A DNA stretch of 50,786 nt, from contig JAPOUQ010000109.1 in assembly GCA_026708585.1 (NCBI GenBank), positions 1 through 50,786 on the forward strand. Direction: 5' to 3'. Below the pieces are notes generated by a model. That model searched no databases and was not told the DNA's origin. It saw only the letters and a program-made list of their open reading frames with translations. Position 1 is the first letter of the stretch; every line of letters begins with the position of its first letter. Shown here in pieces: positions 45,022 through 50,786 of this stretch. The stretch is from Gammaproteobacteria bacterium. GTDB taxonomy: Bacteria; Pseudomonadota; Gammaproteobacteria; Arenicellales; Poriferihabitantaceae. A program made the position numbers and the translations under genes.

Positions 45022-45802
45022 TACAAAGTCAGTAAAGGTCACAGTTAATGGCCGGATTCTTGAGGTGGTTTTGGATCGACCGAAAGCCAATGCAATCGAT
45101 CAAGAGACCAGTCGTGAGTTGGGTCGTGTATTTGTAAGTTTTCGTGATGACCCTAATTTACATGTTGCGATTCTCACTGGTGGGGGAGATCGTTTTTTTT
45201 GTGCAGGTTGGGATCTCAAAGCAGCCGCAGATGGAGAAAGTGTAACCGCTGATTTTGGAGCTGGGGGGTTTGGGGGTCTGCAGGAACTTCCAGATTTGAA
45301 CAAACCGATCATTGCCGCAATCAATGGTATTGCCTGTGGAGGCGGTTTTGAACTGATGATATGTGCTGACATTATTGTTGCGTCAGAGCATGCAAGCTTT
45401 GCATTACCTGAAATTCATGCAGGGACATTGGCCGATGCAGCAGCCATTAAGCTTCCGAAAATGATCCCACATCATATCGCGATGGAGATACTACTTACTG
45501 GTCGTTGGATTGATGCAAAAGAAGCGATGCAGTGGGGGTTGGTAAATGAAGTTACTGATCATGATAAGTTACTGCCTCGTGCCAGAGAAATTGCGCAAAA
45601 ATTAGCCGATGGACCCCCTTTGGTTTTCGCTGCAATAAAGGAATTGGTTCGAAAAAGCCAAAATATGGAGTTTCAAGAAGCACTTGATTTGGTCAACTCT
45701 CAATCTCTTCCAACTGTCAAAACATTGTATCATAGTGAGGATATGCTTGAAGGTGCAAAAGCCTTTTCTGAGAAAAGAAAGCCGGTTTGGAAAGGCCATT
45801 GA
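45014..45802 (+). CDS. caiD: Carnitinyl-CoA dehydratase / crotonobetainyl-CoA hydratase (CaiD)
   Basis: Reversibly hydrates crotonobetainyl-CoA to L-carnitinyl-CoA. The 262-residue crotonase-fold protein has the same length and the special blocks of E. coli CaiD: LDRPKANAID, AGWDLKAAADGE followed by DFGAGGFGGL, NGIACGGGFEL (oxyanion loop), FALPEIHAGTLAD, and the ending HSEDMLEGAKAFSEKRKPVWKG. These match CaiD better than general enoyl-CoA hydratases. Catalytic acids are expected near ALPEIHAG and the GGGFEL segment. It starts within the ligase gene and is followed 24 bases later by an M24-family gene. Confidence 0.88.
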   Translation: MDSTKSVKVTVNGRILEVVLDRPKANAIDQETSRELGRVFVSFRDDPNLHVAILTGGGDRFFCAGWDLKAAADGESVTADFGAGGFGGLQELPDLNKPIIAAINGIACGGGFELMICADIIVASEHASFALPEIHAGTLADAAAIKLPKMIPHHIAMEILLTGRWIDAKEAMQWGLVNEVTDHDKLLPRAREIAQKLADGPPLVFAAIKELVRKSQNMEFQEALDLVNSQSLPTVKTLYHSEDMLEGAKAFSEKRKPVWKGH

Positions 45803-45826
45803 ACACGATATTTTGGGTGAAGAAAA

Positions 45827-47062
45827 GTGAACTTATTTGAACAAAAAGTGATCGCCCGTCAGCATGGGGCGATGGAGTTTTCCGATTCCCCAGTTGATCT
45901 GAATTTAGTCAGACGCTATCGACTTGAGCGAATTCAAGAACAACTGAGAAAATATGATTATGCAGGTATTTTGCTGTTTGATCAGATTAACTGTCGATAT
46001 GCTTCGGATGCAACGAATATGCAGGTATGGTGTTCACACTATGAAACCCGATGTGTGTTTATAGCAACTGATGGTCCGCTGATATTATTCGATTATGGGG
46101 ATTACCCACATCTTGTTGAAGGTATTCCGACGATCGATGAATATCGGGTGCATTCATCTTTCTATTATTTTGCTGCCGGCGGACGCTCAGCCGAAAAGGC
46201 GGAGCAGTTTGCTGATATGATTGCCGATCTAATTACTACCCATGGTGGTGGAAATCGACGCCTTGCTATTGACAGACTTTCACATGTGGGTTGCGAGCCA
46301 CTGTTAAGAAGAAAGCTTTCGATACATGATGGGCTTGAGGTCATGGAGTTAGCTCGCGCTATCAAATCCGATCAGGAATTAGTATTGATGCAGGAGGCAA
46401 TCAATGTGTGTGAGTTGGGTATTCGCTCAATGCGCAATTCCCTTCAGCCTGGAATTACCGAGAATGCCTTATGGGCAAAATTGCATGAGACCAACATATC
46501 ATTGGGTGGGGAATGGATTGAAACCCGTTTACTGTCATCTGGCCCTCGTACTTATCCATGGTTTCGGGAAAGCTCAATGCGTGTGATTGAAATGGGCGAT
46601 ATGGTTAGTTTTGATACTGATCTGATCGGACCATATGGCTATTGTTCGGATATGTCGCGAAGTTGGGTATGTGGGGACAAGCCGAGCGATGAACAACGAA
46701 GAATTTACTCCTATGCGTATGAGCAAATTCAGCACAATGTTGCAATATTGAAACCGGGTATGACTTTTGACGAGGTATCGAGAGCGGCTTGGGACATACC
46801 TTCGGAATTTGCCAATAATAAATATAGTTCATTGATTCATGGTATCGGTTTAGCGGACGAATACCCTGGAATAAAGCACAAGGATAAACTAATATCACAT
46901 GGCTATGAAGGAACGATCGAGGAAAATATGACCCTGTGTGTTGAGTCCTATATCGGTTCCGAGCGAAGTGGTGAAGGAGTCAAACTTGAGGAGCAGGTGG
47001 TAATCACGCCTGACGGAGCGAAACGGATGACTCAATATCCATTTGAAATGGATTGGTTGTAG
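45827..47062 (+). CDS. M24-fold metalloenzyme, DMSP lyase DddP-like
   Basis: The 411-residue protein has a creatinase-type N-terminal domain (about 30-165) and a pita-bread M24 domain (about 175-400). Its metal ligands follow the DddP pattern rather than that of ordinary prolidases: the Asp-x-Asp pair in SFDTDLIGPYGYCSD, a third Asp in that motif, His in IHGIGLADEYP, then Glu in LCVESYIG and Glu in KLEEQVV, with spacings of 35 and 15 residues that agree with DddP as I recall it. DddP cleaves DMSP to dimethyl sulfide and acrylate. The enzyme lies in a quaternary-amine operon, so a betaine-like substrate is an alternative, as is plain Xaa-Pro peptidase activity. The start is GTG 45827. Confidence 0.7.
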   Translation: MNLFEQKVIARQHGAMEFSDSPVDLNLVRRYRLERIQEQLRKYDYAGILLFDQINCRYASDATNMQVWCSHYETRCVFIATDGPLILFDYGDYPHLVEGIPTIDEYRVHSSFYYFAAGGRSAEKAEQFADMIADLITTHGGGNRRLAIDRLSHVGCEPLLRRKLSIHDGLEVMELARAIKSDQELVLMQEAINVCELGIRSMRNSLQPGITENALWAKLHETNISLGGEWIETRLLSSGPRTYPWFRESSMRVIEMGDMVSFDTDLIGPYGYCSDMSRSWVCGDKPSDEQRRIYSYAYEQIQHNVAILKPGMTFDEVSRAAWDIPSEFANNKYSSLIHGIGLADEYPGIKHKDKLISHGYEGTIEENMTLCVESYIGSERSGEGVKLEEQVVITPDGAKRMTQYPFEMDWL

Positions 47063-47077
47063 ATACAGTTAATCTCT

Positions 47078-47554
47078 ATGGGTGTTGAAGTTAGGCCAGC
47101 CGCACTTTCTGAGCCACAAATTCTGCGCTTGATTTCCAAACTCGATCGCTATCAATCGAAACTATATCCAGCAGAATCGAACCATCTTGAATCACCCCAT
47201 GAACTCGAACAGGCCGATGCATATTTGGTTGGTGCGTATCTGTTGGATCATGTAGTCGGTATCGGAGCCGTAAAGATTGTAACATCCACTGGTTATGGCG
47301 AGATCAAACGAGTTTATGTTGATGAAAATAATCGAGGACATGGAATAGCAAGGATGATTATGGAAACCCTTGAGGAGTATGCCAAGTATCAGGGCTGTCA
47401 CAGTCTTATGCTTGAAACGGGGATATATCAGAAATCGGCGATTAAACTATATGAAAATTTGGGGTTCTGCTATCGTAATGCTTTTGGTGACTACCCTATA
47501 GATGACCCAAATTCTGTTTTTATGGAAAAATTGCTCATTTCGAAACGTGGCTAA
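47078..47554 (+). CDS. GNAT-family N-acetyltransferase
   Basis: The 158-residue acetyl-CoA-dependent acyltransferase shows the GNAT core: AYLVGAYLLDHVVGIGAVKI (strands 2-4), IKRVYVDENNRGHGIARMIM (the acetyl-CoA pyrophosphate loop R-G-x-G-I-A), MLETG, and YENLGFCYRNAF near the end. The substrate amine cannot be told. It follows the M24 gene by 15 bases and probably is the last member of the long transcript, since 280 bases without a gene follow. Confidence 0.87.
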   Translation: MGVEVRPAALSEPQILRLISKLDRYQSKLYPAESNHLESPHELEQADAYLVGAYLLDHVVGIGAVKIVTSTGYGEIKRVYVDENNRGHGIARMIMETLEEYAKYQGCHSLMLETGIYQKSAIKLYENLGFCYRNAFGDYPIDDPNSVFMEKLLISKRG

Positions 47555-47836
47555 GGTCTTTGCATTACCAATCTCTTAAATGTGCGATCAGAGTCTGAAA
47601 AGTAGTGCTCATTTGTCTTGAGTGTATCTCAAAAAGATATGATTTCGAGCAAAATAAAATCTGAGGAACTAGGCATATGGAACTTCTTAATTATAGTAAG
47701 AAATTTTTTCTAATTTTTATCAAGATTCGTACTATATTTCAGTTCTAATTGTAGAGCAAATATTGACATTGGGAATTACATTTAATAAGGCAAAAAACAG
47801 AAAGAAATCATCCGACTTAACATTACACTTCTAAAT

Positions 47837-48385
47837 GTGCCGGTAAAAATCATGAGGCGAATGGATGTACCTGTCGAAACCAATCTTGAGGATCTTCACA
47901 TTTTTATTCAGGCTGCTATGGGTTGGAAGTCCTGTCATTTATGGGGGTTTTATGCAAAACGCTATGGTAGGAGAGTGTACTGGTCGCCCGAAGAAGATGA
48001 ACAATCTTTGAATATGACTTTTCTAGATGTTCTTCATTTCTTGCAAGGACATCGGCATTTCTTCTATACCTATGATTATGGTGATAATTGGGAACATAGA
48101 ATTCATATTGGAAAGATTGAGAGGGCGAGAGATGACAGGAAATATCCTTACCTTTTTTCAGCGACTGGACGATGTCCGCCTGAAAATATTGGTGGGGGTT
48201 GTGGATACAGTGAATTTCTGGAAGGGTTGGAAAATCCGAATGCAGATCCATCAAATGATGAATATTACTCTCCATTTTTAGATGAGAACGATAGCTGGGA
48301 CGCTGAAGACCCTGAGATAGAAGTACGAAGAGGGAGGCTTGAATATGAAAGGAACGAATATGAAAAATATCATAAACGGGGTTAA
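47837..48385 (+). CDS. pRiA4b ORF-3-like protein (PF07929), start codon apparently lost
   Basis: Family of unknown function first seen on a Rhizobium plasmid and often found near mobile elements. The 182-residue reading from GTG 47837 includes VPVETNLEDLHIFIQAAMGW, SCHLWGFYAK, FFYTYDYGDNWEHRIHIGKI and YPYLFSATGRCPPENIGGGCGYSEFLEGLENP, all typical family blocks. However, the frame continues upstream from 47792 as EIIRLNITLLNVPVKIMRR, the conserved first strand of the family, with no ATG, GTG or TTG before the in-frame TAA at 47786-47788. An AAGG ribosome-like site lies at 47787-47790. Either translation starts at the rare ATT at 47822 or a mutation removed the start, leaving a truncated or silent gene. 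A 300-base empty stretch follows. Confidence 0.7.
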   Translation: MPVKIMRRMDVPVETNLEDLHIFIQAAMGWKSCHLWGFYAKRYGRRVYWSPEEDEQSLNMTFLDVLHFLQGHRHFFYTYDYGDNWEHRIHIGKIERARDDRKYPYLFSATGRCPPENIGGGCGYSEFLEGLENPNADPSNDEYYSPFLDENDSWDAEDPEIEVRRGRLEYERNEYEKYHKRG

Positions 48386-48692
48386 TAGCAGAGCGTTTGC
48401 AAATTTTCTTGCTAGCAAAATTTGAGGATGCAAGGAGTGTATCCCTAGCGTATTGAGAACACAAACACTTCCAGTGAAACAGCAAGGATTCGCATAAACT
48501 GGTTTATGGCAGATTGTATTTATTAACAAAGAGATGGTCCAAAATCATTACAGGCTCGATATCAGAAAGAGATTTTGATGAACTATGATTTGTCACGATG
48601 CGATAGATCATGCACTGTTTGATTAGAACAAACCGTAATCTAGTCTAACAATCAGTCAGTAAAAGAACACTTGTAACACCTTAATTTATCCA
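48386..48692. other. intergenic stretch, nothing recognised
   Basis: About 307 AT-rich bases before the GMC oxidoreductase gene. No ribosome-site-led frame and no hairpin with a T-tract stands out. It should contain the promoter of the choline-dehydrogenase-like gene, but I cannot point to boxes with confidence. Confidence 0.4.
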
Positions 48693-50405
48693 GTGAATCA
48701 AAGTTTTGTTGATGAAGAATTTGACTATGTTGTAGTCGGTGCAGGCTCTGCGGGTTGCGTTGTTGCCAGCCGACTTAGTGAGGAGCCCGGAACCCGAGTT
48801 TTGTTGCTTGAGTATGGTGGGTCGGATAGTAGTGTATTCATTCAAATGCCTACTGCACTATCCATACCGATGAACACAGAGCGTTTTGCATGGCAATTTC
48901 ATTCTGAGCCCGAACCAGGCCTCGACAACCGGCGTATGCACTGTCCCCGGGGTAAAGTCTTAGGGGGATCGTCATCCATTAATGGTATGGTTTATGTTCG
49001 AGGTCATGCGCATGATTTTGATCAATGGGCTGAAGCAGGGGCAGAAGGTTGGGATTATCGGCATTGCCTACCCTATTTCCGGAAGGCTGATGACTGGAAA
49101 TTTGGATCGGATGAGTATCGAAATCAAGGAGGGCCACTTTCTGTAAATAACGGTAATGAAATGGCTAATCCACTGTACAAGGCATTCATTCTGGCTGGTG
49201 TTCAAGCGGGTTATGGAGAGACTGAAGACTATAACGGATATCTTCAGGAAGGGTTTGGACCGATGCATATGACGGTCAACAAGGGGGTTCGGTGGTCGGC
49301 TGCCAATGCTTATCTGAAACCAGCTCGACAGAGATCCAATCTCAAAGTGATAACCGGTGCATTAACGAAGAAGATTCGTTTACACCGTAAACGCGCCTCA
49401 GGTGTCGAGTATCGGTTAGGAACGGAGGATCGATTCGTCCAAGCCACAAAGGAAGTGATTCTTTGTGCAGGATCGATCGGCTCACCACAATTACTTCAGT
49501 TATCAGGTATTGGACCGGGTCAAATTCTACAACGAGCCGGAATTGAAGTCCTGCATGATTTACCAGGTGTTGGACAGAACCTTCAGGATCATCTGGAATT
49601 CTATTTTCAGTTTCGTTGTCAACTTCCAATTACGTTAAATTCAAAATTGGATTGGTGGAATAAATTCAAAATCGGGTTGCGTTGGAAATTATTTAAAACA
49701 GGGCTTGGAGCTACAAATCATTTCGAATCTTGTGCATTCATTCGCTCTGATCCTGGAATTAAGTGGCCCGATATACAGTATCATTTTTTACCGGGTGCAA
49801 TGCGTTATGATGGTCGTGCAGCATTCAAGGGACATGGCTTTCAGGTACATGTAGGTCACAATAAACCATGTAGTCGGGGGCATGTGCAGATTAAATCAAA
49901 CGATCCTCTCGATAAACCTTCAATCCAGTTTAACTATCTTGAGCATGAACATGATCGTCACGTCTTCAGACAGTGTGTGAGATTGACACGAGAGATCCTG
50001 TCAAAGCCAGCCATGGATGAATATCGGGGCGAAGAAATTCAACCTGGAGTCCATGTTCAAAGCGATGATGAAATTGATGCATGGATTCGAAAGAATACTG
50101 AAAGTGCCTATCACCCCTCCTGTTCATGCAAAATGGGATCTGATAATTTAGCAGTTGTCGACCCTGAAACTCGGGTTCATGGTATTGATGGACTTCGGGT
50201 CATTGACTCATCGATATTTCCTGTGATTCCCAATGGTAACCTAAATGCACCGACAATTATGGTGGCTGAGCGAGCAGCCGATTTGATCAAGAATCGAGGG
50301 ATGCTTGATCCCTCAGATGCTCCGGTAGGCCTGATAAAAAGTTGGGAACATGATCAGCGTCAAAATACAATTAAGCAATCGCAATCAGAGTCAGCCAAGG
50401 ATTGA
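48693..50405 (+). CDS. betA: GMC oxidoreductase, choline dehydrogenase (BetA)-like
   Basis: FAD-dependent alcohol dehydrogenase of 570 residues. It shows the ADP-binding motif [18 protein letters not shown] near residue 13 and the two GMC signatures: [19 protein letters not shown] near 87 and [17 protein letters not shown] near 262. The active-site region has [11 protein letters not shown] near 463 and [13 protein letters not shown] near 515. Its relationship is closest to BetA, which oxidises choline to betaine aldehyde and on to glycine betaine at the membrane; DddA of the DMSP pathway belongs to the same group and is an alternative given the DddP-like neighbour. A hydrophilic C-terminal tail of about 40 residues exceeds usual BetA. 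The start is GTG 48693 with no clear ribosome site. Confidence 0.85.
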   Translation: MNQSFVDEEFDYVVVGAGSAGCVVASRLSEEPGTRVLLLEYGGSDSSVFIQMPTALSIPMNTERFAWQFHSEPEPGLDNRRMHCPRGKVLGGSSSINGMVYVRGHAHDFDQWAEAGAEGWDYRHCLPYFRKADDWKFGSDEYRNQGGPLSVNNGNEMANPLYKAFILAGVQAGYGETEDYNGYLQEGFGPMHMTVNKGVRWSAANAYLKPARQRSNLKVITGALTKKIRLHRKRASGVEYRLGTEDRFVQATKEVILCAGSIGSPQLLQLSGIGPGQILQRAGIEVLHDLPGVGQNLQDHLEFYFQFRCQLPITLNSKLDWWNKFKIGLRWKLFKTGLGATNHFESCAFIRSDPGIKWPDIQYHFLPGAMRYDGRAAFKGHGFQVHVGHNKPCSRGHVQIKSNDPLDKPSIQFNYLEHEHDRHVFRQCVRLTREILSKPAMDEYRGEEIQPGVHVQSDDEIDAWIRKNTESAYHPSCSCKMGSDNLAVVDPETRVHGIDGLRVIDSSIFPVIPNGNLNAPTIMVAERAADLIKNRGMLDPSDAPVGLIKSWEHDQRQNTIKQSQSESAKD

Positions 50406-50732
50406 ATTGAAATTCCATCAATCAAATTCTGGAGGTTATGCTAATTCAGGATATCCAAATTCGATTGCGGCTTGTTCCAGTTCCAAGATCCGACTGTATT
50501 CAGTAGCATCTACATATGAAAATTTTCGTATTGGTAATATTGTGGAACATTCCTGTGGAAGATTGGTTAATCCTTTATTCAAAATTGATTTGACTCGTTT
50601 GATATCAATCCTAGATTGGTGGTGAGCGATAAAGGGTAGACCGGGTGAGTGTTGGGTTTGCTGCAGGATTTTGAAATCTGACGTATTAACCGAAGTTTAA
50701 CATGTAGTGTTCCAACCTATTGATAATTTGCA
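50406..50732. other. right-end intergenic stretch
   Basis: No supported gene. A frame at 50350-50625 overlaps the end of the GMC gene and has no recognisable content. AT content is high. Confidence 0.4.
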
Positions 50733-50738
50733 ATTAAA

Positions 50739-50786
50739 AAAATCGAGTGGCACTACAAGTGCATTCATCCACCGATTTTCGGTGGA
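50739..50786. terminator. nested inverted repeats at the window edge, probable terminator
   Basis: AAAATCG (bulged A) GTGG at 50739-50750 pairs with CCACCGATTTT at 50769-50779 around an inner CACT/AGTG hairpin. A-tracts on the left and T-tracts on the right make it terminator-like in both directions. An alternative, mutually exclusive hairpin of eight pairs forms at 50768-50786 (TCCACCGA with TCGGTGGA, TTT loop). It may end the GMC gene transcript or one coming from the right, outside the window. Confidence 0.5.

Noticed and set aside
50350-50625. 91-residue frame overlapping the end of the GMC gene
   Set aside because: No ribosome site, no domain, and it starts inside the coding end of a well-supported gene.

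Overview
The window looks like the chromosome of a free-living or host-associated, probably marine, Pseudomonadota bacterium (alpha or gamma class; I cannot fix it further). Reasons: Gram-negative periplasmic binding-protein transporters, many small-molecule catabolic genes for osmolytes (carnitine, choline, glycine betaine, possibly DMSP), moderate AT-richness by eye, frequent TTG/GTG starts with weak ribosome sites, and several decayed genes in long intergenic stretches. No tRNA, rRNA, CRISPR array or intact mobile element was seen.

Layout. 1-6847: a TenA-type thiaminase II followed by a peptide-type ABC importer operon (fused double ATPase, binding protein, two permeases). 6848-8728: gene-poor, with one small cysteine-containing secreted protein (minus strand) and what looks like the wreck of a phytanoyl-CoA dioxygenase gene. 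8729-14907: an unusual 894-residue ABC exporter whose ATPase motifs have decayed, two GT4 glycosyltransferases, an HD-family phosphohydrolase-like protein and a stand-alone cyclic-nucleotide-binding protein.

15495-26609: a tightly packed nine-gene operon that is the most unusual part: a branched-chain-amino-acid-type ABC importer (two permeases, binding protein, LivG, LivF) in which the LivF ATPase is fused to a UPF0261/Tm-1-like domain; the next gene encodes the TIM-barrel half of Tm-1; then a long flotillin, a START-like SRPBCC protein, and an SRPBCC-quinone oxidoreductase fusion. A hairpin separates it from two overlapping MurG-like glycosyltransferases on the minus strand (26689-29015), then a membrane-anchored class III nucleotide cyclase (29125-30480). 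The cyclase, the cNMP-binding protein, the exporter and the four glycosyltransferases may form one signalling-linked glycan module flanking the operon.

30542-35232: a glycine betaine/carnitine ABC importer with a tandem double permease, a binding protein and, convergent across a strong UACG-tetraloop terminator, a ProV-type ATPase. 36028-37702: a broken AAA-ATPase/PD-(D/E)XK nuclease gene followed by a serine-recombinase remnant. 38519-45802: a carnitine/crotonobetaine catabolic operon (BKACE, carnitine dehydrogenase fused to thioesterase, SDR, acyl-CoA dehydrogenase, NDP-forming acyl-CoA synthetase, CaiD) behind a strong operator-like palindrome, continuing into a DddP-like M24 enzyme and a GNAT acetyltransferase. 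47837-50405: a pRiA4b ORF-3-like protein that appears to have lost its start codon, and a BetA-like GMC oxidoreductase. Together the right-hand 20 kb imports quaternary amines and converts them to glycine betaine.
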